A DNA stretch of 64,000 nt from Azolla caroliniana (GCA_043228905.1 JBHGNT010000002.1:16368001-16432000), one strand, 5' to 3'. Counted from the first letter of the stretch, positions 26,126 through 36,718 are shown. The notes: generated by a model not told the origin, from the letters alone. Program-made: numbers and translations.

Positions 26126-28565
26126 ATTTGACTATTGAAGAAGTGGTCGACGATATGAAGCTGTCTCTCTGGAGAGTAATGGAAGGCATTAAGGAGGAAT
26201 AGCTTTTGGTGTCTGTTTTGTCAAGGGTCGTGGCGAAAGAATTAAGCCTTGAAGAAATGGTCACTGAGTTCAATAAATAAGTCTTCTCAAATAGCTAATT
26301 GAAACAAATATGGTTTTATATAAAGTTCTAATCTCTATTTGTGATTTCACAGTCATATGGTGTATATAAAGATCCAAGAAGTTATGATGAAACAACTTGG
26401 ATGTATAACTTGGGAACAAGTGACCGAGGATTACCCTCTAACTTCTTCATATAAGGTTATCCGAGTATTTTATTGCATTCAAGGATTGGGTTAGTATTGG
26501 TCTTTTTAATAAAGTTTTCTTTCTATGTAGAGGTTGTGTAATAATATTTGATGTCTTATTGCCTCTATTAGAAACCGTGTCGTGGCAAGAAACCAGGAGA
26601 AGTCAAGGATATACACGATTTCCCAACATCCTTGCACATCTCGAGAGAGTTAGAAAAGAAAAGGATCGTCGCTTGGTCAAGGTGTACGAAATTGAAGAAG
26701 ATGGCTCTTTCAAAAAAATTGGCCACAAGAAAGACATTACCAAAGATCTTTACTACAATGTGATTTGTGGCGATGTCCTTGACATGATCCAGAAAGTGCC
26801 AAAGAAAGAATATACGCTAATGATTGTAGATATTCCATACGGATTTCGAATGGCAGGGTCATCATACGACAATGAACCTTTAGGTTCAAACAATTAAAGA
26901 AAATGGTCAAGGATTTTGCCGAGCTGATGACTGCATCCTTGTGGAGGATAGTTGTGTTTCATAGTATGGACCAAGCGTACTTGGTAGCTCAAGCTTTGAG
27001 ATCTCGTTGCCATGGCATCGAGAACCTTCTTTGGTAAGGATTATTTATAAGTCTCATTCACTATCCTTCCTTTCTTAATTGATTGAATCTATTCTTAACT
27101 CGATACAATATTTGTTATAGGATAAAAACCAACGTCAATAGAGGGCCAACATTTTATTTCGTAAATGCCATTGAGTACATTACGGTTGGCTACTTTGATG
27201 AAATAAAGAAACAAAGAATCAAGGAGCATTCTAATGAAGTTGGAGGTTTAAATCTGCTAGTATATCCAGCAGTGACATGGAAATTGCGACATGTCACCAC
27301 GATAGAACGGGGACTTGTCAACCCATACCAAAAACCTCAACGACTTATGATGCGCCTAATCGAAATGTTCGCTATAGAAGGAGATTGGATGTTAGACCTG
27401 TTTTCTGGCATAGGTATTCCTCGAACTAGGATTATGTTGTTGAGATAATCAATACTGATTCTTTTTTGTTTGAAAACTAATTCTTCTTGTCGCGTTCTTC
27501 ATAGGGACAACGTTGTCGTGCCTTTCGGCTCCGGATCGTTACGTGAGTCAGGTGGGAACCGCCGAGGTTTTTGACTAGGAGGAAGAGGAATACAAATTAA
27601 GGCTAGTTATGAATAGTGGAAAGAGAAGTAAGATAACAATCTCGTGAATCCCACGAGTTTAGTGTATTTAAAACAATATTTAGATTATAAGAGTAATTTT
27701 TATGGCAAAATTCGTGAATCCCACGAATATATTAGATTGATCAATCCTTGTATATTAATCAACAACCTTATACATATTTCTCCCCTCCTTATATAAAGAT
27801 GGAAGAGGCTAAGCATGGCTTCATGCTTTTTCACAAAAAGTGTCCATGCACACTAAATGTGCATGTGATGCTTTTTCATTTCCTAAATATAGGGCTCATG
27901 CACGCTAGATGTGCATGAGTCACTTTTAATGTCACGTGTAAATAAAATATTCACACTCTAAAGAATACATGATTTTTACCTTTTAATAAAGGTATGTGTA
28001 AATAAAGGTCTTATACGTATTAAATCTATATGTATAACACTAAAGATAAGTTATTACAATGGTAAAGTTGGGGTTTATCTACGTGGAGGTGCAGGGTTTG
28101 AATCTTGCCTTATGCATGTGATAAATGTTTTGATATATTATTTATTTATGTATATGTATCTAAAATCGGATATATTATTTTATGGTTTTCACGTAGTGTG
28201 TGGAATACACTACGACAACGTTTGCATGTGCATTGAAGCTCTTTCGAAACACTGTTGCATTGGAGAAGGACGAGGAGCAGGTTATATTTATAAATATGAG
28301 GATTAAGGCCTTGTGGGAATGCCCAGACCAAGACAAGGAGGTCGGTGTAAAGCACATCGCTGATACCAAAAGGTTGCAACCTGCTTCACGAGAGCCTATT
28401 CCTCCGTCAGCCGGTGAACCGGGGGATCTAATTGAGCTTGATGATGAGCTTATGGAAGATCTTACGGTGGCTCGGCTAACAGGGGAAGACAATGCACTTA
28501 TAGCTGAAGAGACTTCTATAAGGGATGAAGAAGATAATGACGTTGACGATTTGATTGCTATGTGA
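26126..28565 (+). pseudogene. ParB-methyltransferase gene, 3' half: beta-class DNA amino-methyltransferase
   Basis: Exons by splice sites and frame: 26126-26280 (helical linker), 26353-26455, 26572-27033, 27121-27413, 27505-28565 (TGA; interrupted by an insert at 27514-28217). Motifs: NVICGDVLDMIQKVP, then motif IV as IVDIPYGF (DPPY-like), then NPYQKPQRLMMRLIE and motif I DLFSGIGTT. Order IV before I marks the beta group of N6-adenine/N4-cytosine DNA methyltransferases (PF01555 type). The C-tail is acidic. The phases of the last three exons agree. Damage: TAG at 26200, TAA at 26278, a 1-nt loss near 26880, and the insert. The N-terminal half is at 33452-35929 on the minus strand. Marchantia has a DNA N4-cytosine methyltransferase, so the class exists in plants; orthology is not shown here. 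Confidence 0.8.
27514..28217 (+). mobile_element. 704-bp TGTCGT-ended element with internal tRNA-like box, copy 1
   Basis: Inserted in the last methyltransferase exon. Ends are TGTCGTGCC and CACTACGACA. Flanks read ACGT/ACGT (4 bp); if the termini are drawn shorter, the duplication could be up to 9 bp (GACAACGTT). Removing the element plus one ACGT restores the frame GTTFACALKLF. It holds several perfect small palindromes (CATGCACACTAAATGTGCATG type, CTCGTGAATCCCACGAG, a terminal hairpin CGTAGTGT/ACACTACG). Near 28055-28110 a tRNA-like tract has a B box GGTTTGAATC. No ORF of note. A copy in reverse lies at 46019-46721. Confidence 0.8.
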
Positions 28566-29513
28566 TAGACTCTTTTGTTGATGAAGTGTAATACTTGGTT
28601 TGTTGATTTATGACATTGGTTTCATCGCATGTATTGCTGACTGTAAATATGGAGAAACATGAATTAGTTTACGTTAACGTTGATATCGGTAAACTTTAAC
28701 TATACATAATATGCTCGTAAAATTGTCGCCATGACTGCCCATATCGTTAATTGGGATCAATTGTCAAGACCGTCATACCGTGTCTAATATGTATTGTTAC
28801 AGTCCATATATTATGGATCTTTGTCTTCTATTGCTACCTATAATGTGTAGTGTGTTCTTAATTATCAAACTATGATGTTTGTCTTCCATTGGTGGTTACA
28901 TTGTGTAGTGTGTTGATAATGGTCAATGCCACGTTGTCCCATTAGTTGCACCACCTTGGAGCACACCTCTCAGCAATATCCACATGTTTTTATACGCTTG
29001 TAGCTCCACTAGCGTTATCATTCGGAGTTTGATCCCATGTTCATCACCTATAGAATAGATTAGATCAACTTTAAATACAAGTATTAAAAGCCTTAATAGT
29101 TTAATTATTTCAATCACATTATCCTAAAGTTCACTATCTTACATTGTCCACAATTATATACATACAAGTATGGGTCAAAGTGTAAATTATAACTCATTTT
29201 ATTAGTATGGTTACAAGTACGCCTCATATTTTTGCAAAACTTACCAAAAAAATATAAGTCTTTAACTGAGTGGTTGCCATGTCTTGCACTAGTGTGATAT
29301 TGAGCCATTGTTGAACTTTATTATAATATAATGGCATTAACTTATCAACACATCCAAAATTAATTGAATTTCTAATGTTCTCCACTCGGAGACCTATCAT
29401 GTTTTTTTAATTTTGCAAATTCTAATCAAGTTGTCGAACATGTGATACTAGTGCATCCAATTTTTGTAGAGAGGGTATATTTGGATATTTTCAAGAAGAA
29501 TCTACAAGTGGAA
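28566..29513. other. Subterminal region of the DNA transposon, no gene
   Basis: AT-rich sequence between the methyltransferase stop codon and the terminal inverted repeat. It must contain the 3' UTR of that gene. I see no conserved ORF and no strong repeat. Confidence 0.5.
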
Positions 29514-29548
29514 CGCATGATCCTTCCTCTTGTGAATGTGAACGTGTT
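29514..29548. repeat. DNA transposon terminal inverted repeat, end 1
   Basis: Plus-strand CGCATGATCCTTCCTCTTGT running to AACGTGTT, followed by TTTT. It matches 39833-39867 at 29 of 35 positions in the same orientation. Five of the six differences are C/T or G/A changes. The two ends now face the same way because of the inversion; before it they were inverted. Confidence 0.85.
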
Positions 29549-29980
29549 TTTTGTAGTTAAGTGCAACATGTGTAGTATAATGTGTGAAGCGTCCACATTT
29601 GTACCATGTCATGATATATTGGCGTTGCAAAAAGGCCTCATTTACAGAGGAATCTAATGATGTATCATGAAGCAAGTGTCGCATCCCATTTACCAAACCA
29701 TTTTTCTATATCTTCCATCCAACAGGAACACAAAATTTTGCTTTTATGCGTCTTTTGGATCTTTTTGATTGCTTCCCATACAATTCTAGGAAGTCGATGT
29801 GAGGGAATTTTTTGAACCTTACACATGTATTCAACAACCCTTTCCATGGCCGTGATCTCAATGGGAAGTGATCCCATCTCAAGGAGGAGGGTGTAGGGCG
29901 TTTGTTTCTTAACTTGTAGAAACTTTGTAAGAAAATGTTTTTGGACATTTTCAAACTCTTTCCACACATAGAGAGAGAGA
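29549..29980 (-). pseudogene. LINE2-b, first piece (target of the DNA transposon)
   Basis: Minus strand from 29975: WKEFENVQKHFLTKFLQ, MGSLPIEITAMERVVEYM, then WFGKWDATLAS and a degraded stretch ending in LHTLYYTCCT. It is the same segment as 7050-7430 of LINE2-a. The next LINE2 residues continue at 39868 on the plus strand, and then at 50392, so this is one LINE copy scattered by later insertions and the inversion. Confidence 0.8.
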
Positions 29981-29984
29981 GAGA

Positions 29985-30190
29985 GCCCAGATGGATGTAG
30001 CTCAGTTGGTAAGGTTGGCCAATAGAGACCAGGTGGTCATGGGTTCAACCCCTACATTCTATAGTGGCATCTAGTGAATTAAGAGATATATAAGAAGTAT
30101 ATAATAGAGAGGTGAGGAAGTTGGGTTTTGAACCCAGAACGCAGTGCTTGTAGTGCTAACAACTTACCACTAGGGTAAGGTAATTATAAT
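29985..30190 (+). repeat. Converging tRNA-like SINE-like repeat, copy C
   Basis: Plus strand: GCCCAGATGGATGTAGCTCA with A box TAGCTCAGTTGG and B box GGGTTCAACCCC (about 30040-30051). Minus strand from about 30185: A box TTACCCTAGTGGTAAG and B box GGGTTCAAAACCC. About 206 bp, matching copy B throughout in reverse. It is bounded on both sides by GA runs, so any target duplication is hidden. Confidence 0.7.
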
Positions 30191-30740
30191 AGAGAGAGAG
30201 ATACGCGATGACGTTCCAAGAATAGTGTTGAAACATGTTTCTGATGTAACTTTGTCCTTAGAACTCTGTTTTTTATGATTTTTGGCTCGTCGTGAAGCTC
30301 GTTTAGAGGGCTTTCCAAGGATTTTTTGGACGTTACGTCACGTTATGGTTACAAGAAGCTACAAGTAAAATTGTCATCGTCTCAAGTTAGTTCTCTCAAT
30401 CTCTATTAGGATGGCTGACACAACAACAGGAAGTGAGTTGATGATTCTTGATGGATGTGGTAGTGATGATGGTTGTGAAAATTACAAAAGGCAAAAGTGT
30501 ATTGATTCTACAGAACATGACAAAACATCATATGCTGCTATTCTTGGTGGGAAAGATGTTATTGGAGATGATTATGATATTGACAATCGTTGTGATTTTG
30601 TTACGGCTTTGCTTTCTGATTTTATGGAAAAAAATGAGAAAGATGCTAAAAATTGTGTGGAGGAGGATGTTGTTGAGGTGGTAGGAATCGATGCACCCAA
30701 TAATGCTAATCAACACATTGAGTTATGGTCTTCAATGTAT
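30191..30740 (+). pseudogene. L1-type LINE 5' UTR and ORF1 start (probable 5' end of LINE-III)
   Basis: ORF from 30411 (MADTTTGSELMIL) resembles the start of LINE-II ORF1: KTSYAAILGG against ATYAEVIHV, a Cys-Asp-rich acidic stretch, NCVEEDVVEVVGIDA against ECIDEDVHDVEVDA. It breaks off near 30740, where Copia-C sequence begins. It is most simply the 5' end of LINE-III carried here by the inversion. Most of ORF1 and the endonuclease are then missing. Confidence 0.6.
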
Positions 30741-33025
30741 CCACAACTATTAGTGGGCCGTGTTGGTTTGTTAATGAATCCAAACCGGCCAAGAAGGGCC
30801 TCAAACCGGGTAACGGTGGGTTACGCCGGTCAACCCGTCAGAAGGAACCTGTTAAGCGGTACGGGTACAATGAGTACATGGCGCATCACTATGCGTACAT
30901 GACCAAGGTGGCGGAAGTGCGTGAGCCGGAGAGCTACGCAGAAGCGGCAAGGGACGCAAATTGGCGTGCCGCTATGGAGGAAGAGATGTGGGCACTTGAT
31001 GCCAACGATACATGGGACCTGGTTGACCCTCCCCGTCACTGTAAACCGATCGGATGCAAGTGGGTGTACAAGGTAAAGTACAACGCTGATGGTTCAGTTA
31101 ACCGGTACAAGGCCCGGTTAGTGGCCCACGGAATCGACTATGGCGAGACCTTCGCTCCGGTAGCGAAGATGACGACGGTTCGTGTGGTGCTAGCGGTTGT
31201 TGCGGCAAGGGGGTGGCATCTTCACCAAATGGACGTGAAGAATGCATTTCTTCACAACGATCTTGAAGAAGAGGTCTTTATGACCCAATCCCTTGGTTTC
31301 CAGTCGAGGGTATGCCGGCTGAACAAGTCACTTTATGGCCTAAAGCAAGCCCCCCGAGCTTGGAATGCGAAGATCACGCACCGGTTGCATAAGATGGGGT
31401 TTTCAGCCTCCAAGTCTAACTCTTCGTTGTTCATCCCGCAAGGTTCGGACGGTCCGGTATGCATCTTGTTGTATGTTGATGATCTAGTCATCACCGAACC
31501 CAGACTCGATGAAATCAGCCGAGTTAAGTCCCAGTTGTCAGACGCATTTGAGATGAAGGACCTGGGGGACCTTCACTACTTCCTTGGGATCGAGGTGATC
31601 CGAACCCCCGATGGCATATTGCTCACTCAGAGACACTACGTGTTGAATATGTTGTACAAGTTCGGCATGACAGAATGCCGCCCTATTTCAACACCCCTGG
31701 ACCGGAACCACAAGCTCTATCCCAACTCTAGACTGGCCTACGATAAGAAACGGTTCCGACAAATTGTCGGAAGCCTTATATATTTGACCATCACCCAACC
31801 CGACATCAGCTATCCGGTCGGTGTGATTAGCCAATTCATGCAGAAGCCGACCGTAGAGCATCTTCAGTGCGCGCACCGAATACTGCGGTATGTGAGCGGC
31901 ACGAAGGACCGAGGACTATTATACCAACGAGGTATGACCAAAGAGCTAGTCGGTTACACGAATGCCGATTGGGCCAGCGATGCATCAGATCGTCGTTCAA
32001 CTTCCGGCTATATGTTTTCCCTTGGTAGTGCGGTTGTTGCGTGGAGCAGCAAAAAGCAGCCAACATTGGCTCTGTCGAGCACTGAGGCTGAATACCGGGC
32101 CGCTACCGTTGCCACCTGTGAAGTCATTTGGCTTAGGCGACTACTGCAAGACCTGCGAATCAAGGTGCCGACCCCGATCCTAATCTACTGCAACAACATA
32201 ACCAGCATGCAGCTCGCCAAGAACCCCGTATTCCATGCTCGCACAAAGCACATCGAAGTGCACTACCACTTCGTGCGTGAGCGTGTCCTGAGCGGTGAAG
32301 TCGAACTTCGGTATGTTCATACGGATCGGCAAGTTGCCAACATCTTCACCAAACCGCTCGGATCGGACAAGTTGCAGCACTTCACCAAAATTCTTGGTGT
32401 TCAACATCTCGACGTGCCACACTTGAGGGGGAGAATGGGCAAAGACACCACCGGAACGGGCAAAGGCAAAGAGATTGTCGATTGCGCCGGTGAGGGAAGA
32501 ACCGACAAGGGGAGAGACAGTAAGAAGAAAGGAATCGAGTCGACAAAGGAAGTTGACACATCCAAACAAGTCGGAACAAGTGGCAGCGGAGGCAGAGTCA
32601 AGAAGGACAGAGCCGACCAGAAGAAGAAGGCCAAGACTCGGACATGGTCTGATGTGGTGAAGAGCCTGGAACCGGAAGACGAATTGGAGACAGCCGATTC
32701 GGTTCTACAGAAGGATTCGGAAGAACCGGATCAATTCAAGGCCAAGAGGACGAGAAGGCAGCAAAAGTCGACGCCAACACGAAGGGATCGGCGAATCAGC
32801 AAAAGCCGAAGTCACAACAACGAGGGAGCTGAATTGGGCCTATTGAGCAAACAAGCTGACCAAGAAAGTCGAGGTGCGCAGGAACATAAGGGTCGCTGCA
32901 AACAGGATCGGACCGGACGAGGAGTGCGAGCAAGGCGAAGTGACGCCAGAAGGAGCCAGGTGGAAGGATCGGCCGCCATAGAGACTGACACTATGATCTG
33001 ACCTCAAATTGAGCTTGAGGGGGAG
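30741..33025 (+). pseudogene. Copia-C 3' half: RT, RNase H and C-terminal extension
   Basis: One open frame to TGA at 32999. RT: WVYKVKYNADGSVNRYKARL, MDVKNAFLHNDLEEEVFM, SLYGLKQAPRAW, ILLYVDDLVI (catalytic Asp pair kept). RNase H: YTNADWASDASDRRSTSGY, SSTEAEYRA, NPVFHARTKHIEVHYHFVRE. After RNase H (near 32420) the frame continues about 190 residues of Lys/Arg/Glu-rich sequence, including TWSDVVKSLEPEDELETADS, before the stop and PPT (GAGGGGGAG). Copia-B has a matching extension. There is no stop in 2.2 kb, so this half decayed little; the element is dead because it is cut from its gag-integrase half at 22981-25618. Confidence 0.88.
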
Positions 33026-33451
33026 TGTTGAGCGGCAAGCTCAACTGGATCTGGATCGGCTGAATAAGCATGAACCGGATTGGCATCCGGAAGGATGAGC
33101 CGGATCGGTGACCCGGTGAGCAAGTGAGTCGGTGAGCTGGGGAGCCGGTTAGCTGGATCCATCAATAACCGGAAGCCTAGTAGCAACTAGACTACTAGGG
33201 AGTTAATAGTCTCGTAGTCAGTGCCAGACGCTCGAGTGAGCATTGAAGTACGAGGTACTTCTGTCGGTCCTCTCAGGACTTGTATAAATAGTGTTGTTGA
33301 GCTCGCTTCATGTACAGAGAACTATTATTGTTTCGTAATAGAATTAAGTTGTTCTGCTCTTTCTCTGTCTCTCCCGCGTACTGTAAAGCTTTCCATTAAA
33401 CCTGCGTGTTTTCTGTGTTCGTTTTCTATTGCTTCCGCACATAATCTTTTT
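33026..33451 (+). repeat. Copia-C 3' LTR (about 426 bp)
   Basis: Starts TGTTGAGCGGCAAGCTCAAC after the PPT and ends near ATAATCTTTTT. CAAAT (33452-33456) follows, the complement of ATTTG beside the other LTR. TATAAATA-like box (GTATAAATAG) near 33282. If the LTR ends in CA as usual, two bases were lost at this junction. Confidence 0.88.
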
Positions 33452-34885
33452 CAAATCAATTTTCTCCACCGCGTGTGACTTTAATTCAAGTTGGGGGTCT
33501 ACCTTACATTTCTTTTGTCTTTGACGCTTGACCTCCTTATTCTCCCACATCGAAAAAATGTGGTCTTGTAGGTCCCACACTTCTCCATCTCTAAAGGCAA
33601 GTTGAAACCATGACTCATATTTACAAAGAACATCTGACTTAACATTATCATCCACCACAATGCCAACCTCATGAAGGCATTGACGTCGTAAGCCAGGGTG
33701 TAGCTTTACACCGAACTTTTGTTTGACGTCCAGGTATTCATGGTGGAAGAACCTTATCCGTTCGATGGATGACATTTTCTGCCTATAGTTGTTGTCATTG
33801 TTGTGGTCCCATGCCAAGAGCTTTGCCTCTTTAATTGTGAGGCCCACGTATATTTTGCACTCGGCATATTTGAAGAAGAAAGTGGTTGGGTGCTCTCTAA
33901 CAAGTTGCCAACGTGCTTCAGTCGAAAGTGATCCACCAATTACAAAGTAATTGTATTGATCAATTGTGGAACATCCTTCGGGATCCACCATTACAATAAA
34001 AGGCACAACTGTAGCATGTGGATTTATTTTCATTTTTTTCTTGAGATTTTGAACATGCATTCGGTGAGGCTCTCTGATCTCAAGTGGTCTTCGTCCTGTT
34101 TTCACATCTATTAGTGGCCTATGAATGTGTGTTATAGGCAAATTGAAGACTTGCCCTTTTCTCACTAGTTTCCGTTGCATTAACTCTCTACAAATCTTAT
34201 CCTAGTCAGATGACAAGACACCGGATGCTAGCTCAGCACCTGGCGTCGCCCTAGTTTCCTCATCTTCAATTGAGCTTGATGATTCAAAGCCTGACATTTT
34301 TGTCATCTTCTTTTTTTCCGGTCTCGATTGCACCTTTGAGGCCTTTTTTGGGGCCTTTACCGGGGATTGTGAGGCATCCCTTAGAGTTATGTGGCCTTGT
34401 ATATATAGTCTCAAGGTTACAATTAGATTTTGTGAACTCTCAAGATCGAGTTTAAAAGATTCAGGCCCACAACACTTCTTGACAAGCCAATCTTCCGAGA
34501 GGTACACTTTACGTACTCCCTTAGAGCAGTCTATCATGACAAGAATGTTGATGGAATCAGAATCTTCATAGTCAAATCGTAAAATACGGCCATACATAAA
34601 AGGAGTGTCTTTTTCAAGGAGATTGTCGCCCTTCTTCTTTGTAGTATACAACATGACTTTCTTCTTCGAATCGACGTACTACATACACCATTTGTTGTCA
34701 GTTAGGTCACAGTCAGGAAGGTCCTCACCACCAGGAGCTGCTAACATCTTTTTCTGGCAAACTTCATCAGATGGTTGAGATTTAGTCTCCGCATTGAAGA
34801 GACGCTTCTTTCCTCTCTTCACGTTCTAGGTAACTACTTGTTTTTGGGTCTCTACTGGAGAGCCCTGATATCGGAGCTTGATTTT
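33452..34885 (-). pseudogene. ParB-methyltransferase gene, 5' half: ParB/sulfiredoxin-like domain
   Basis: Minus strand. Upstream part (34885-34205): basic and Ser-rich with an SH3/BAH-like stretch FMYGRILRFDYEDSDSINIL and a KAPKKASKVQ linker. ParB-like part (34200-33480): FNLPITHIHRPLIDV, then NPHATVVPFIVMVDPEG, then YNYFVIGGSLSTEARWQL, the last in the place of the ParB/Srx GERR-type box, then a long helical region. The frame runs off at the Copia-C site with VEKID; rejoined to 26126 on the other side it continues LTIEEVVDDMKLSLWRV without a break. ParB-N plus N6/N4 methyltransferase fusions are common in bacteria and phages. In-frame TAGs at 34826, 34679 and 34202. The acceptor at 34885 is uncertain. 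Confidence 0.7.
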
Positions 34886-35309
34886 CTTAACAAAATTACC
34901 AGATTTAGGCTACCTAGCAAAATTACCATAGGAAGACTAAGACTAACACTGGCAGTGACTTGTGTCAGTCCCTTTATTTCAATTAATGTTAGAGGTAAAA
35001 ATCATAGTCCTTTATTGTAGATGTAAATTTGTTACAACCTGTTTAACTCGGAAAACTATAATTCTAAAGAATTTTTCTAGGACATATTTCATATCCGACC
35101 GTAGGTAAGGTCACATTGATATCATAACCCTAATTTGTGTGATATTTTCTAGTGTTTTAATCAACTTTACATCAAGTTCCCTATTTCAGCAATGGTGCTA
35201 AATGTTACAAAATCAAGCAATTTTTAAAATAAAAAACTTAATTTGCCATCTAAATTGGTGTCTGGACACACATATGCCAATAATTTTTCGAAAACACACT
35301 ATTTTGATA
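34886..35309. other. Presumed intron of the ParB-methyltransferase gene, no other feature
   Basis: AT-rich, with stop codons in all frames. It lies between the coding exon on the minus strand and the palindrome array. Nothing else recognised. Confidence 0.4.
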
Positions 35310-35735
35310 TGGCGTATCGAGTTTCTGTTTAAAGTAGGGGTTTTTTAATACTCAATACGCCGTATCGAGTTCTTGTTTAAAAGTCTCTATTATCAACATG
35401 ACCTTGATACAATGTATCGAGTTCTTGATCCGAGGGAGTCTTTTAAAGTAGGGGTTTTCAACAGCGTATCGAGTTCCTTTTTAAAGAAGGGGTTTTCAAC
35501 AGGAACTCGATACGTCGTATCGAGTTCCTGTTGAAAACCCCTACTTTAAACAGGAACTCGATATGTCGTATCGAGTTCTAGAGTAAAGTGTGTGTTTGCA
35601 ACACGAACTCGATACGTTGTATCGAGTTCCTGTTTAAAAGACTCCCTCGGATCAAGAACTCGATATATCGTATCGAGGTCCTGTTGATAATAGAGGCTTT
35701 TAAATAGGAACTCGATACGTCGTATCGAGTTCCTG
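35310..35735. repeat. Array of nine palindromes within a long inverted repeat
   Basis: The core CTCGATACGTCGTATCGAG or half-degraded versions of it recur at about 35311, 35350, 35403, 35464, 35502, 35553, 35605, 35657 and 35708, spaced about 40-60 bp. Flanking GAA and TTC often extend the palindrome. The spacers also pair: GATCCGAGGGAGTCTTTTAAA near 35427 with its complement near 35634, and CTCTATTATCAACATGACC near 35384 with its complement near 35676, so the whole block can fold on a centre near 35540. It sits between the divergent ParB-methyltransferase and transposase genes. It resembles a protein-binding array (transposase subterminal sites or parS-like sites); that role is inferred. Confidence 0.8.
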
Positions 35736-35816
35736 TTTGAATCAGAGTTATGATGTCTATATAGATGGCTGAAAAATTAATAAATATAAGAGGGTCCGTA
35801 CAATGGTGTTGCTTAC

Positions 35817-35929
35817 CTGGAATCTGTGTGGTCAAGCTTCTTCAAAGACATGATTTTTGGGTTGGGTGCTGACAGTGAGATCGACGATTGTTGTTGCATT
35901 TGTGTAGCTTTGCGTGCTCTGGGCTCCAT
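35817..35929 (-). CDS. Probable first exon of the ParB-methyltransferase gene
   Basis: ATG at 35929 (minus) opens a short frame MEPRARKATQMQQQSSISLS and on to LKKLDHTDSR, ending at a good donor (CCAG/GTAAGC, 35817/35816). A TATA box lies about 55 bp upstream of the ATG. No acceptor with matching phase to the next visible coding stretch was found, so an extra exon or an indel may lie between. It could also belong to a separate small gene. Confidence 0.45.
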
Positions 35930-35983
35930 GTGCTCTTAGTGCTCGTGTAACGCGTGTGAGATCTACAAATGAGGAGGTCTTCC

Positions 35984-35992
35984 TATTTATAG
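35984..35992 (-). promoter_or_regulatory. TATA box for the minus-strand gene
   Basis: Minus-strand CTATAAATAGG, correctly placed for a start site just upstream of the ATG at 35929. It supports the exon at 35817-35929 being transcribed away from the transposase gene. Confidence 0.6.
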
Positions 35993-36093
35993 GGCTTGAC
36001 TACTATGGTTAAAGAAACTATGGTAAGTCTAACCATAGTTGGTTACCTACAAGTTAGTTAGTTAGACCTAAAAGACTTTAGTACACTTTGTTA

Positions 36094-36360
36094 AATACTC
36101 AAACCAACATATTTATGATTCTCTTATGTTTTTGATTGAATGTGATGATCATGAATAAAAAAATGATTGAATAGTCTAATCAGCATATTTATCACTCTCT
36201 AATGTTCATTGTTAAATATGATTATCATGAATGAACCAATGATTGAATACTCAAACCAACATATTTATGACTCTCTAATGTTTCTTATTAAATATGATGG
36301 CCATGAATGAACCAATGATTTAAAATTTAAACCAACATTTATATGACTCTCTAATTATTG
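36094..36360. repeat. 76-bp tandem repeat upstream of the transposase
   Basis: A unit starting AATACTCAAACCAACATATT recurs at about 36094, 36170, 36246 and, less well kept, 36323. Each carries CTCTAATGTT and ATGATYATGAATGAACCAAT phrases. It lies in the 5' region of the transposase gene and may be part of its promoter or a subterminal repeat. Confidence 0.7.
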
Positions 36361-36718
36361 TAAATATATACTATATGTATATAAAAATTGAATGTATATA
36401 TACTATATGTATACTATGTACTTAATGTTTTTTATTTAATACACATTATGGGAGTACCAAGTTGATTTACACGTGGGGAATAACAATTTTAAATTATTGT
36501 TACTTCATTATAGGATTAATAAGGTATAAAATATAATTTATGAACATTATACTGACTAGTGTATATATTTATTAATATAATTAATAAAATTATTACATAA
36601 ATAAAAATATCTTTCTTTATTGAGGGAGCATACGTTTATAGAGGGGCTTATCATTTGTTTCAATCTCTTATATTAGCCTAAGCACATAACTTGGATAGCT
36701 CTGTGTTGACCTTAAGCC
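36361..36718. other. AT-rich leader region before the transposase, no gene
   Basis: Very AT-rich sequence (many TATATA tracts around 36365-36420 and 36530-36600) between the 76-bp repeats and the first ATG of the transposase reading frame. It probably holds the promoter and 5' UTR; no single TATA element can be singled out. Confidence 0.4.

Noticed and set aside
27514-28217. Helitron
   Set aside because: There is an end hairpin but no TC start or CTRR end, and the flanks show a short duplication rather than insertion between A and T.
26572-28565. Bacterial contamination as source of the methyltransferase
   Set aside because: The coding parts are separated by GT-AG introns with matching phases, and the gene lies inside plant LINE and Copia sequence.
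29985-30060. Functional tRNA gene
   Set aside because: A and B boxes are good, but D-stem and acceptor pairing are incomplete, and the same unit with the opposing head occurs elsewhere, so it is a tRNA-derived repeat.
35310-35735. CRISPR-like array
   Set aside because: The repeats are palindromes with related, pairing spacers in a eukaryotic transposon. There are no unique spacers and no cas genes.
35578-35835. 85-residue minus-strand ORF across the palindromes
   Set aside because: Its repeats simply translate the palindrome array, and it overlaps the presumed intron.
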